Assembly (NCBI GenBank): GCA_016218905.1
Contig: JACRCS010000288.1
Span: 1 to 16,934, forward strand
Reading direction: 5' to 3'
DNA from: Deltaproteobacteria bacterium
Lineage (GTDB): Bacteria; Desulfobacterota_C; Deferrisomatia; Deferrisomatales; JACRMM01
DNA length: 16,934 nucleotides
In this document: positions 1 to 7,473 of the stretch, one piece after another
Layout of the letters: every line of letters begins with the position of its first letter
Position numbering within the stretch: position 1 is the first letter of the stretch
Program-made: the position numbers and the translations under genes
Notes under the pieces: generated by a model
The model's database searches: none
What the model was told of the DNA's origin: nothing
The model's input: only the letters and a program-made list of their open reading frames with translations

Positions 1-1
1 G

Positions 2-709
2 CTGCTCCTCGCCATCCTGGACGACGCCATCGGGCTCATCATCATCGCCGTCTTCTACCCCGATCCCCTCGCCCCCGTTCGACCGGCGTGGCTCCTCGCC
101 GCGGCCGCCGGCATGGGGGCCTCCTATCTCCTCAGGCGAGGGAACACCAGGAGCTACTGGCCGTACCTGTTCCTGGGAGGTGTCCCGAGCTGGGTCGGTC
201 TCTCCCTCGCGCACCTCCACCCGGCGCTTGCGCTAGTCTTCGTCGTGCCGTTCCTGCCCCACCCCCGGCGGGAGACCGGGCACCTCTTCGAGGAGGACCC
301 CCGCGAGCGCTCCCCCTTAGCGCGCTTCGAGCAGGAGTGGCGGGTGATCGTCGACTTCGGCCTCTTCTTCTTCGGCCTCGCCAACGCGGGCGTGCCCCTC
401 TCCGGGATGGGGACCGGCACGTGGCTCGTGCTCTCTTCGCTCGTCCTCGGAAAGACGCTGGGGATCTTCGCCTTCGGCCTCCTGGGCCACGCCCTCGGCT
501 TCTCCCTCCCCCGGGGCATGGGAGGGCGGGAGCTCCTCGTCACCGGGCTCATCGCAGGTATCGGCTTTACGGTCTCTCTCTTCATCGCCGGCCAGGCCTT
601 CGCCGACCCCGCGCTCCAGGCCGAGGCAAAGATGGGCGCGGTCCTGAGCCTCGGCGTGGCAGCGGCGGTCGCCGGTGCGGGCCGGGCGGTTGGGATTCGG
701 AGGAGGTAG
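2..709 (+). CDS. nhaA: Na+/H+ antiporter NhaA, C-terminal part (5' end outside window)
   Basis: This is the distal part of an inner-membrane NhaA antiporter, which exchanges cytoplasmic Na+ (or Li+) for external protons. The reading frame is open from base 2, so the N-terminal half is missing only because of the window edge. The first residues contain the paired aspartates of the ion-binding site in the motif AILDDAIGLIIIAVFY (D163/D164 in the E. coli protein). Further on, VLGKTLGI carries the conserved TM-X lysine (K300 equivalent), and FFFGLANAGVPL and GFTVSLFIAGQAF match the late transmembrane segments of the family. The protein ends normally after an Arg-rich tail. It is followed by a repeat region and then by the sigma-54 regulator on the same strand. 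Its position beside two K+ systems suggests a general monovalent-cation locus, which is an inference from context. Confidence 0.93.
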   Translation: MLLAILDDAIGLIIIAVFYPDPLAPVRPAWLLAAAAGMGASYLLRRGNTRSYWPYLFLGGVPSWVGLSLAHLHPALALVFVVPFLPHPRRETGHLFEEDPRERSPLARFEQEWRVIVDFGLFFFGLANAGVPLSGMGTGTWLVLSSLVLGKTLGIFAFGLLGHALGFSLPRGMGGRELLVTGLIAGIGFTVSLFIAGQAFADPALQAEAKMGAVLSLGVAAAVAGAGRAVGIRRR

Positions 710-710
710 T

Positions 711-795
711 TGTCAGTTGCCAGTTATCAGTTTTCAGTTTTCAGTTCTCGGTTTTCAGTTTACTGATAACTGATCACTGATAACTGATAACCGAG
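711..795. repeat. Short intergenic repeat cluster of CAGTTTTCAGTT / ACTGATAACTGA units
   Basis: The gap between nhaA and the sigma-54 regulator is almost entirely made of AT-richer units CAGTT(T/A)TCAGTTTTCAGTT, followed by the inverse-oriented units ACTGATAACTGATCACTGATAA. The left arm CAGTTATCAGT and the right arm ACTGATAACTG are perfect complements, and CTCGGTTTTCAGTT pairs with AACTGATAACCGAG with one mismatch. The whole block could therefore fold into a long hairpin. Composition is sharply different from the flanking genes. Related units occur at 13822-13880, 16039-16064 and 16619-16650. It could act as a transcript-end structure or may be a spreading intergenic repeat; no promoter is recognisable in it. 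Confidence 0.85.
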
Positions 796-806
796 AAAGC
801 TCTACC

Positions 807-2168
807 GTGACGCCTCTCCGGGTTCTCATCATCGACGACGAGCGGAACATCCGCACAACCCTTGCGGCCTGCCTGGAGGCGACCGGGTGTACGGTCACGC
901 AGGCCCCGAACCGGGAGGCAGCCCTGGCGGCGGTCCGCTCGGGCCCCCTCGATCTTGCCTTCCTCGACCTGCGTCTCGGGACGGAGCAGGGCATGGACCT
1001 CCTGCCCGAGCTCCTGGCCGAGTCGCCGGACCTCGAGGTCGTGGTGATCACGGCCTACGGCACGATCCAGACGGCTGTGGAGGCCATGCGGCGGGGCGCC
1101 AGGGACTACCTGCCGAAGCCTTTCGAGCCGTCCCAGGTCCGTCACATCGTCGACCGCGTGGTGAGCCTGCGTGGCCTCGCGCGCGAGGTGGCCGAGCTCC
1201 GGGACCGGCTCGGCGACGCCGCTCCCGAGGCGGATCTCGCCTCCCGCTCGTCCCGCATGCTCGCCGCGCTGGAGATCGTCCGCCGGGCGGCGGCCGCCGA
1301 CGCCCCCGTCCTCTTCCGCGGCGAGAGCGGCACCGGGAAGACCGTCCTGGCGAGGTTCCTCCACGGCGCGAGCCGGCGGGCGGAGGGACCTTTCGTCGGC
1401 GTCAGCTGCCCGACCCTCTCGGGCGAGCTCCTGGCGAGCGAGCTCTTCGGCCACGCGCGGGGGGCGTTCACGGGCGCGGTCCGGGACCAGCAGGGGAAGG
1501 TCGAGGCGGCCGAGGGCGGCACGCTCTTCCTCGACGAGGTGGCCGAGATGCCGGTGGAGCTCCAGGCGAAGCTCCTCCGGTTCCTCCAGGAGAAGCGCTT
1601 CGAGAGGGTGGGGGAGACCCGGACGCGCACCGCCGACGTGCGGATCGCGGCCGCGACGAACCGCGACCTGGAGGCCGAGGTCTGCGCCGGCCGGTTCCGG
1701 GAAGACCTCCTCTATCGGCTCAACGTGATCGAGGTCCCGGTGCCGCCGCTACGAGAGCGGCCGGAGGACGTGCTGGCGCTCGCGGAGGGCTTCCTGCGCT
1801 TCTTCGCCCGAACGCTCCGGCGTCCCGTTCCCGAGCTCTCCCCGGCCGCCCGGGAGGCGCTCCTCTCCTACACGTGGCCGGGTAACGTGCGGGAGCTCCG
1901 GAACGCCATGGAGAGGGCCCTGATCCTCTGGCCCGCGGCGCTGCTCGAGCCGCAGGCGCTCCCGGGGAGGATCGCCGCGACGGCGCGGGCGCAGCCGAGG
2001 CCAGGGGGGCAGTGCACCCTCCAGGAGCTCGAGGACGAGCACATCCGGCTGGTTCTCGCCCGTTCGGCGACGGTGGAAGAGGCGGCTCGGGTGCTCGGGA
2101 TCGACAGCTCCACGCTCTGGCGGAAGCGAAAGCGCCTGGAGGGTCCGCGAGGGCAGGACGGCGGGTGA
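807..2168 (+). CDS. Sigma-54-dependent response regulator, NtrC family (REC-AAA+-Fis HTH)
   Basis: This is a complete 453-residue enhancer-binding activator that uses ATP hydrolysis to open sigma-54 RNA polymerase promoters. The receiver domain (about 5-118) has the acidic pair D10/D11, phosphoacceptor D54, T82 and K104. The AAA+ domain (about 145-375) has Walker A GESGTGKT (172-179), the sigma-54-contacting loop GAFTGA (219-224), Walker B LFLDE (240-244) and the RxxR-type LLYRLNVIEVPVPPLRERPEDV region. The C-terminus (about 405-448) is a Fis-type helix-turn-helix (EEAARVLGIDSSTLWRKRK). The start is GTG at 807, which gives the usual receiver N-terminus; the ribosome site is weak (GAGAAAG). 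No kinase lies directly beside it. Because it is the only sigma-54 activator in the window, it is the natural candidate to act on the sites at 7407-7450 and 10797-10840, but that link is inferred. Confidence 0.95.
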   Translation: MTPLRVLIIDDERNIRTTLAACLEATGCTVTQAPNREAALAAVRSGPLDLAFLDLRLGTEQGMDLLPELLAESPDLEVVVITAYGTIQTAVEAMRRGARDYLPKPFEPSQVRHIVDRVVSLRGLAREVAELRDRLGDAAPEADLASRSSRMLAALEIVRRAAAADAPVLFRGESGTGKTVLARFLHGASRRAEGPFVGVSCPTLSGELLASELFGHARGAFTGAVRDQQGKVEAAEGGTLFLDEVAEMPVELQAKLLRFLQEKRFERVGETRTRTADVRIAAATNRDLEAEVCAGRFREDLLYRLNVIEVPVPPLRERPEDVLALAEGFLRFFARTLRRPVPELSPAAREALLSYTWPGNVRELRNAMERALILWPAALLEPQALPGRIAATARAQPRPGGQCTLQELEDEHIRLVLARSATVEEAARVLGIDSSTLWRKRKRLEGPRGQDGG

Positions 2169-2190
2169 GGGACTTCACGCGTTGTGGTAC

Positions 2191-2214
2191 CTTTCGCCGC
2201 GTTCGTGGCGAAAG
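2191..2214. other. Perfect 8-bp hairpin between the sigma-54 regulator and trkA
   Basis: CTTTCGCC at 2191-2198 and GGCGAAAG at 2207-2214 form a perfect stem around an 8-base loop. No U-run follows, so it is not a classical intrinsic terminator. It could be a processing or attenuation structure in the trkA leader or part of an operator. It lies 23 bases after the stop of the regulator and 67 bases before the trkA start. Confidence 0.5.
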
Positions 2215-2280
2215 CGAGGGGCGAGAGGTGACGAACGCGGCCCCAGGTGCTTGGCTGCAAAGTCGCCGGGCGGAGGCTTC

Positions 2281-3606
2281 ATGACGCAGTTCGCGGTGGT
2301 CGGGTTGGGCAAATTCGGCATGGCCTTGGCCGAAGAGCTCACCCGGCTCGGCCAGGGGGTCATCGCGGTCGACGCGAACCCGGAGAAGACCCGGGACGCT
2401 CAGGCGTTGGTGCGCCAGGCGTTCACGGCAGACGCGACCCAGCGCCCCGCGCTGGTCTCCATGGAACTGGGCAAGGTCGACGTTGCCGTCGTGAGCCTCG
2501 GCCAGCGGATGGACTGGGCCGCCCTCGCCGTCCTGCACCTGAGCGAGCTGGGAGTGCCGCAGATCGTCGCCAAAGCGCTCAACGAAGAGCACGCGGCGAT
2601 GCTCACTCGTCTGGGGGCCTCGCACGTGGTCTTTCCGGAAAAGGAGATGGCGTACCGGGTCGCGGAACAGCTCGGGTCGCGGCACATCCTGAGCTACCTG
2701 CCGCTCGACGCGGACTTCGCGATCCTCGAGCTGGCGACGCCCGCGGCCTGGATCGGCAGGAGCCTGGCCGCCCTCGACCCAGGACGGGCATTCGGAATCC
2801 AGGTTCTCGCCGTCCGCGAGCTCCTGCCCGAGAGGACGATCGTTCCCCCCGGTGGCGACCTCGTCCTCAAGGACAGCGACGTCCTGGTGGTGCTGGGGCC
2901 GGAGAAGATGCTCAGCCGGGTCCGGAGGCTCGACGCCCAGAGGCGTCAGTTCGCCGTGATTGGCCTGGGACGCTTCGGGTACTACATGGTCCGGTCCCTC
3001 TCTGACATGGGGCACGACGTGCTGGCGCTGGACGACCGCAAGGACAACGTCGAGCAGATCGCTCCCTTCTGCTCCCAGGCGCTCGTCGCCGACGCCACCG
3101 ACCAGAGCGAGATCGAGGATACGGGCGCGTTTGAAGCCCAGGTGGGAATCGTCGCGATCGGCGACCGGATCGACGCGTCGATCCTCGCGACCCTGTATTT
3201 GAAGGAAGCGGGCGTGAGGGAGATCATCGCGAAGGCCGGTTCCCCCGCGCACGCGAGAATCCTCGCTCGCATCGGGGCCAGCGACGTCGTCCACCCGGAA
3301 CGAGACGCGGCGTTGCTCACCGCTCAGCGCTTGGCCGCGCCCACGGTCTTGGAGCGCCTGCCCTTTCTCGAGGGCTACGCCATAAGCGAGACGCCGGCGC
3401 CAAGGGCCTTGTGGGGAGTGAGCCTGAGCCGCACGCACCTCCGGTCCGCACACAACGTCTCGGTCATCCTGATCAAGCGCCGGGTCGCCGGAGAGGACCT
3501 GACCCTGCCGGCGCGCCCCGACGAGGTCTTTCGGGAGGGGGACAAGCTGCTCGTGCTGGTCCGTCCGAACGACCTGGAGGCTTTCCGGAAGGCCTACCCC
3601 GAATGA
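2281..3606 (+). CDS. trkA: TrkA-type K+ channel regulatory subunit with two RCK (TrkA-N/TrkA-C) units
   Basis: This cytoplasmic NAD(H)/nucleotide-binding gating subunit controls the membrane channel encoded next to it. It has 441 residues and consists of two tandem RCK units, like E. coli TrkA and unlike the single-unit KtrA. The first Rossmann motif is GLGKFG (G8, G10, G13) followed by an acidic strand end (IAVDAN). The second is GLGRFG (G228, G230, G233) with LALDDR. Each unit is followed by a TrkA-C domain, the first around 135-215 and the second near the end (FREGDKLLVLVRP). The start at 2281 is chosen because GGAGG lies six bases upstream and the protein then begins directly with the Rossmann strand; upstream in-frame codons would only add unrelated residues. 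The stop overlaps the start of the channel gene (ATGA), indicating translational coupling. RCK C-domains bind c-di-AMP in some bacteria, but that cannot be read here. Confidence 0.94.
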   Translation: MTQFAVVGLGKFGMALAEELTRLGQGVIAVDANPEKTRDAQALVRQAFTADATQRPALVSMELGKVDVAVVSLGQRMDWAALAVLHLSELGVPQIVAKALNEEHAAMLTRLGASHVVFPEKEMAYRVAEQLGSRHILSYLPLDADFAILELATPAAWIGRSLAALDPGRAFGIQVLAVRELLPERTIVPPGGDLVLKDSDVLVVLGPEKMLSRVRRLDAQRRQFAVIGLGRFGYYMVRSLSDMGHDVLALDDRKDNVEQIAPFCSQALVADATDQSEIEDTGAFEAQVGIVAIGDRIDASILATLYLKEAGVREIIAKAGSPAHARILARIGASDVVHPERDAALLTAQRLAAPTVLERLPFLEGYAISETPAPRALWGVSLSRTHLRSAHNVSVILIKRRVAGEDLTLPARPDEVFREGDKLLVLVRPNDLEAFRKAYPE

Positions 3607-5096
3607 GCGGCTTCGGCGGGCCGCAGGCCGGATCACGTCAGGCAAACCGAGCTCCGGTGAGGCGGAGGCGAGCCGTCAAGCCCTTTTCTCCCGGAAGGAG
3701 CGGGCGTTTTCGGTTCGCCTTCTCGTTGGGGAGGGTCCTGGAGCGGGTCCTTCACCCGACCCAGGTGCTGATCCTCTCCTTCGGCTTGACGATCGCCGTC
3801 GGCACCGCCCTGCTCATGCTCCCGTGGGCGTCCACGAAAGGGACCCTGGGGTTCGTGAACGCGCTGTTTACGGCCACCTCCGCCACGTGCGTGACGGGGC
3901 TTGCCGTCGTGGACACGGGGACGCAGCTCAGCCTCTTCGGGCAGTGCGTCGTCCTCGCGCTGATCCAGTTGGGCGGGCTCGGCATCATGACGTACTCGAG
4001 CGTGTTCCTGCTCATTGCGGGTGGGCGACTCTCCTTTCGCGGGCGGCTCATCGTCCATGAAACGCTGGGACGGAAGAAGGGCCAGCTCTCGGTCCGCCGG
4101 CTCGTGCGTGACGTCTTCGCGTACACGTTCCTCATCGAGGGGGTCGGCGCGCTGGCCCTCACGGCGGTCTTCTCCCGCACCCGTCCGCCCCTCGAGGCCC
4201 TCGCCCACGGCGCCTTCCACAGCGTCTCGGCTTTCTGCAATGCCGGCTTCTCCCTCTATGCGACCAGCTTCATGGAGTATCGGGGCGATTGGCTCCTCAA
4301 CTGGACCGTAATGCTCCTGATCGTGCTGGGCGGCACCGGCTTCATCGTGCTCGAAGATCTCTTCGACGCCTGGCGCGCGCGCCGCGCGGGACGGTCCTTC
4401 CACCTCAGCCTCCACAGCAAGGTGGTGCTGGCAGCGACCGGCGTGTTGATCCTGGCCGGCGCGCTCGCCATCTGGGCCTTCGAACGGGGAAACGCTCTCG
4501 CCCCGCTCCCGTGGCACGAAGCCGCCCTCGCGTCTCTCTTCCAGTCCATCACCGCGCGCACGGCGGGGTTCAACACGCTCGACTACGCCACCCTGACGAG
4601 CACGACCCTCTTCTTCACGATCCTGCTCATGTTCGTCGGCGCGAGCCCGGGCTCCTGTGGGGGCGGAATCAAGACTACCACCTTCTCGGTGGTGCTCGCG
4701 CTCTTCCGGGATCGGCTCCTGGCACGCGACCGGGTGCGGCTCTTTCGGCGTGTCCTTCCCGATGAGCTCGTCGCCCGGTCCGTCGCTCTCCTCGTCGCGT
4801 CCTTCGTCTTCATTACCGCGTTGGTGCTGGTCCTCTCCGGGCTGGAGATCGGCGCCGTACCCTACAGCGACCGGAGGGACGCCTTCCTCGGCCTCTTCTT
4901 CGAGGCCGTCTCGGCGTTCGGAACGGTCGGCCTCTCGACCGGGGTGACCGCCGCCCTCTCCCCGGCGGGGAAGCTCCTGATCACCCTCGCGATGTTCGTC
5001 GGACGACTGGGTCCCCTGACCATGGTCGTGGCGATCAGCCGAAAGTCGGGCGCAGAAGACTTCCAGTACGCCGAAGAAGGTCTGATGGTCGGCTAG
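3603..5096 (+). CDS. trkH: KtrB/TrkH-family K+ transporter membrane subunit
   Basis: This is the ion-conducting inner-membrane subunit of a Trk/Ktr K+ uptake system, 497 residues long. The fourfold MPM pore architecture is visible. The four filter segments carry their glycines: ATSATCVTGL (G99), SAFCNAGFS (G215), ITARTAGFNT (G322) and SAFGTVGLSTG (G443). All-glycine filters are typical of K+-selective members. The gating-loop signature GSCGGGIKTTT lies at about 350-360. An extra basic N-terminal stretch of about 45 residues precedes the first membrane helix. The start is the ATG of the ATGA overlap with trkA at 3603; the frame is open further upstream, but only inside trkA. The protein resembles KtrB/NtpJ more than long TrkH proteins, whereas its partner is a TrkA-like double RCK, which is a mixed pairing. 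The gene ends before a hairpin-rich gap and faces the convergent KimA-like gene. Confidence 0.94.
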   Translation: MSGFGGPQAGSRQANRAPVRRRRAVKPFSPGRSGRFRFAFSLGRVLERVLHPTQVLILSFGLTIAVGTALLMLPWASTKGTLGFVNALFTATSATCVTGLAVVDTGTQLSLFGQCVVLALIQLGGLGIMTYSSVFLLIAGGRLSFRGRLIVHETLGRKKGQLSVRRLVRDVFAYTFLIEGVGALALTAVFSRTRPPLEALAHGAFHSVSAFCNAGFSLYATSFMEYRGDWLLNWTVMLLIVLGGTGFIVLEDLFDAWRARRAGRSFHLSLHSKVVLAATGVLILAGALAIWAFERGNALAPLPWHEAALASLFQSITARTAGFNTLDYATLTSTTLFFTILLMFVGASPGSCGGGIKTTTFSVVLALFRDRLLARDRVRLFRRVLPDELVARSVALLVASFVFITALVLVLSGLEIGAVPYSDRRDAFLGLFFEAVSAFGTVGLSTGVTAALSPAGKLLITLAMFVGRLGPLTMVVAISRKSGAEDFQYAEEGLMVG

Positions 5097-5132
5097 CCCG
5101 CGCCCCCGCGGGACAGCTCCACCCCCTGGTGG
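5097..5132. terminator. Two GC hairpins between convergent trkH and kimA-like genes
   Basis: Immediately after the trkH stop, CCCGCG (5097-5102) and CGCGGG (5107-5112) form a perfect stem with a CCCC loop. CCACC (5119-5123) and GGTGG (5128-5132) then form a second stem with a CCCT loop. Neither has a U-tract, so intrinsic termination would be weak. The location between two convergent genes is where a bidirectional transcript end is expected. Confidence 0.4.
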
Positions 5133-5192
5133 AAAGTGCCTGGAGGCTCCGAAAAGGGCGACGGCGGTCACGGCATCGTTCACGAACTGCCG

Positions 5193-7286
5193 TCAGCTGA
5201 TCGCCATCCGGATCGGCAGGATCACCGCCTGGAGCCCGCTGAACTGCATCCGCCTCTGGATCGCGTAGGCGGTGTCATTGTGGAGGAGCCGGTCGTAGAG
5301 CCGCTCCCTCTTGAAGATCAATTGGCCGAGGTAGAACGTCGCCCGGGGATACTGCCGGACGACGTCCTTGCAGAGGGCCTCGGCTTCCTCCACGACCTCC
5401 GTCCCGACCGAGTAGCAGTAGGTCGCGTTCAGGCCGAAACCCCTCGCGCACTCCACGTACCGCTTCAGGTTCGCTTCTGTCTGCTCCCGGAGCGCCTCCA
5501 TCTCGGCCGCTCCCTTGAAGTGGCCGGAGTCCACGGCCCCGACCGAGAGGAAGAGGAAGTTCTTGTAGAACCCGGGGTAGAGCCGCTGGATCGAGAAGAG
5601 CGAGTGCATGCCGAGCCCGCCGTAGCCCGAGACGAGGAGGGCCGCCACCGGTTTCGTGGAATCGATCTGGTCCGAGCCCTGGCCCTCGCCCGGTTCCGGC
5701 AAGGCGCAGAGCACCTCGTCGAGCTTGCGGATCTCCTGGCGCACGCCGTCGTAGTGCTTCCGGACGGCGAAGCAGAGGCCGATGAGCGACGAGGTCACCA
5801 CGACCGTCAGCCAGCCGCCCTCCGAGAACTTCTCGTAGATGGTCACGCAGAGGATCGAAAGGCAGAGGGCCAGGGCGACGAGGTGGACGCAGAGGTTGCG
5901 GCCCCAGCCCTTGTGGTGCTCGCGCCCTTCACTCAACCAGAAGCGGGACATCCCGAGCTGGCTCATGCTGAAGGTGAGGAAGACGTTGATGGCGTAGAGC
6001 ACCACCAGGAAGGAGACCTGGCCGCCGGTATAGAGCATGACCGCTGCCGCGCAGCCGCCGATGAGCACGATGCCGTTCTTCGTCACCAGCCGCTCCGAGA
6101 GGCTCGCGAACCGGTGCGGCACCCAACTGTCGACCGCCATGTTGGAGAGTACCCGCGGACCGTCGACGAAGCCCGCCTGGGCGGCGACGAAGAGGAGGGC
6201 CCCCTCGGAGACGAGCGTGACGACGACCAGCCAGGGGCCGATGTGCAGTGGCCCGAGCGCCCAGGGCGAGAACACGAGCTCCATGAGCACGGCGTTCATG
6301 GTCTTTCCGGGCTGGGGCCTTGCCCCCCAGAGGAGGTAGCAGAGGAGGATCCCGCCCGCGGTGAAGGCGAGCGATACGGCCATATAGAGCATGGTCCGCC
6401 TGCCGGTGGCGACTCTGGGCTCGCGAAGGATCTGGAGCCCGTTCGAGACCGCCTCGATGCCCGTGTAGGTGCCGCCGCCGAGGGAGTAAGCCCGAAAGAA
6501 GAGGAAGAGGAGCGGCGCGAAGCCGAGGGCCTTGAGGTCCGCCGACCCCCGGGCGTGCGCCTGCTCGAGCACTTCCGGCAGGGCTCCCGCTTGGGCGATC
6601 ACCCCATAGAGGATCAGCACCGCATGGGAGACGACGAAGACGAGGAAGATGGGCGTGAGGACCTTCACCGATTCCTTGACGCCCCGCAGGTTCAGGATCA
6701 CCAGCAGGACGAGCGCGGCCATGGCCGCGGCTAGTTTGTTGGGCTGCCACGCGAGCGGCAGGAAACTGAAGATCGCGTCCGCGCCGGCGGCGATCGAGAT
6801 CGCGACCGTCAGGATGTAGTCCACGACCAGCGCGGAGCCCGAGACGACCCCGGCACGCGGGCCGAGGAGCTTCGAGGCGACGACGTACCCGCCGCCTCCG
6901 CTCGGGAAATGCTCGATCATGAGGCTGTACGAGAAGGAGATGACGCCGACCGTCACGGCCATCATCACCGCCAGCACGAGCGCCAGGTACTCGTGTCCGA
7001 GGAGCTGGCGAAAGGCCTCGTCCGGGCCATAGGCCGAGGACGAGAGCCCGTCGGCGCCAAGGCCTACCCAGGCGAGGAACGCGATGAGCGAGATGTGATG
7101 GAAGACCGACGGGTCAGTGGGACTCCGGGGCTTTCCGATCAGGAGGTGCTTGACCTTCTTCAGGAGGCCTTCCTCCTGACCTCCCTCCGGCGGCGCCGGG
7201 GGAGAAGGAAGGAGGTCGTCGGGGCGCGGGAACTCCGCGCCTTCCACACGGTTCGGCTCGAGCGCGTTCTGCGGCACAGTGGGCAC
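5193..7286 (-). CDS. kimA: KimA-like APC-superfamily potassium transporter
   Basis: This is a membrane transporter of about 697 residues resembling KimA (formerly YdaO) of Bacillus, a high-affinity proton-coupled K+ importer inhibited by c-di-AMP. The first helix has GLGADGLSSSAYG, which aligns with the KimA segment holding the K+-site Asp and Tyr seven residues apart (here D79 and Y86). FPSGGGGYVVAS and VVDYILTVAISIAAGAD match the following helices. About twelve membrane segments are followed by a soluble C-terminal domain (about 560-697), which in KimA is the c-di-AMP site. The N-terminal 45 residues are Pro-rich and not conserved. GTG at 7286 is preferred because GAGG lies six bases upstream and it is downstream of the predicted sigma-54 start; GTG at 7277 is an alternative. 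Some database entries call such proteins amino-acid permeases; the K+ gene neighbourhood favours KimA. Confidence 0.8.
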   Translation of the reverse strand: MPTVPQNALEPNRVEGAEFPRPDDLLPSPPAPPEGGQEEGLLKKVKHLLIGKPRSPTDPSVFHHISLIAFLAWVGLGADGLSSSAYGPDEAFRQLLGHEYLALVLAVMMAVTVGVISFSYSLMIEHFPSGGGGYVVASKLLGPRAGVVSGSALVVDYILTVAISIAAGADAIFSFLPLAWQPNKLAAAMAALVLLVILNLRGVKESVKVLTPIFLVFVVSHAVLILYGVIAQAGALPEVLEQAHARGSADLKALGFAPLLFLFFRAYSLGGGTYTGIEAVSNGLQILREPRVATGRRTMLYMAVSLAFTAGGILLCYLLWGARPQPGKTMNAVLMELVFSPWALGPLHIGPWLVVVTLVSEGALLFVAAQAGFVDGPRVLSNMAVDSWVPHRFASLSERLVTKNGIVLIGGCAAAVMLYTGGQVSFLVVLYAINVFLTFSMSQLGMSRFWLSEGREHHKGWGRNLCVHLVALALCLSILCVTIYEKFSEGGWLTVVVTSSLIGLCFAVRKHYDGVRQEIRKLDEVLCALPEPGEGQGSDQIDSTKPVAALLVSGYGGLGMHSLFSIQRLYPGFYKNFLFLSVGAVDSGHFKGAAEMEALREQTEANLKRYVECARGFGLNATYCYSVGTEVVEEAEALCKDVVRQYPRATFYLGQLIFKRERLYDRLLHNDTAYAIQRRMQFSGLQAVILPIRMAIS

Positions 7287-7347
7287 GGAGGACCTCAGCG
7301 GCTTCGGCACGTCAGATCGGAGACGGCAGGCATAAGAACGAAACAAC

Positions 7348-7363
7348 AGCAACCACCGTGCCG
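7348..7363 (-). promoter_or_regulatory. Sigma-54 promoter (-24/-12) of the kimA-like gene
   Basis: Read on the minus strand, the element is CGGCACG-GTGG-TTGCT. It matches the sigma-54 consensus TGGCACG-N4-TTGCW at all defined positions except the first, with the obligatory GG and GC exactly ten bases apart. Transcription would start near 7337, about 50 bases before the chosen GTG at 7286. The paired sites at 7407-7450 lie 76 and 107 bases upstream of that start. Confidence 0.82.
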
Positions 7364-7406
7364 GGCTCGAACCCGCCGCCGGGGCGCACCGGATCGGTCC
7401 GGGAGG

Positions 7407-7419
7407 TTGCGAAATGCAA
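7407..7419 (+). promoter_or_regulatory. Putative enhancer (UAS) site 1 upstream of kimA
   Basis: TTGCGAAATGCAA is an interrupted palindrome of the form TTGC-N5-GCAA. Its centre (7413) lies 76 bp upstream of the predicted kimA start. It shares the pattern TTGC(R)(R)AATGC(M)A with both sites at 10797-10840. Confidence 0.65.
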
Positions 7420-7437
7420 GATGGGAGGAGGGGACTA

Positions 7438-7450
7438 CTGCAATTTGCAG
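7438..7450 (+). promoter_or_regulatory. Putative enhancer (UAS) site 2 upstream of kimA
   Basis: CTGCAATTTGCAG is a perfect palindrome around its centre base and keeps the TGC-N5-GCA core. Its centre (7444) is 31 bp from that of site 1, about three helical turns, and 107 bp upstream of the predicted start. It lies 24 bases beyond the stop codon of the neighbouring kinase gene. Confidence 0.6.
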
Positions 7451-7473
7451 GGCGGGGCTGCGGCGGGCAGGAG

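Noticed and set aside
1720..3645. Long minus-strand open frame opposite the sigma-54 regulator and trkA
   Set aside because: It spans two well-supported plus-strand genes and shows no family similarity.
5136..6734. Long plus-strand open frame opposite the KimA-like gene
   Set aside because: It is the antisense shadow of a clear transporter; its translation is rich in His, Asp, Glu and Arg with no domain, as expected in GC-rich antisense frames.
7361..7378. tRNA T-arm-like GGGTTCGAGCCC on the minus strand
   Set aside because: The stem has a mismatch and no anticodon arm, D-arm or acceptor with CCA can be built around it; it overlaps the sigma-54 promoter.
7287..7473. c-di-AMP (ydaO-type) riboswitch upstream of kimA
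   Set aside because: The conserved core segments are not recognisable by eye and the predicted sigma-54 start leaves only about 50 bases of leader.
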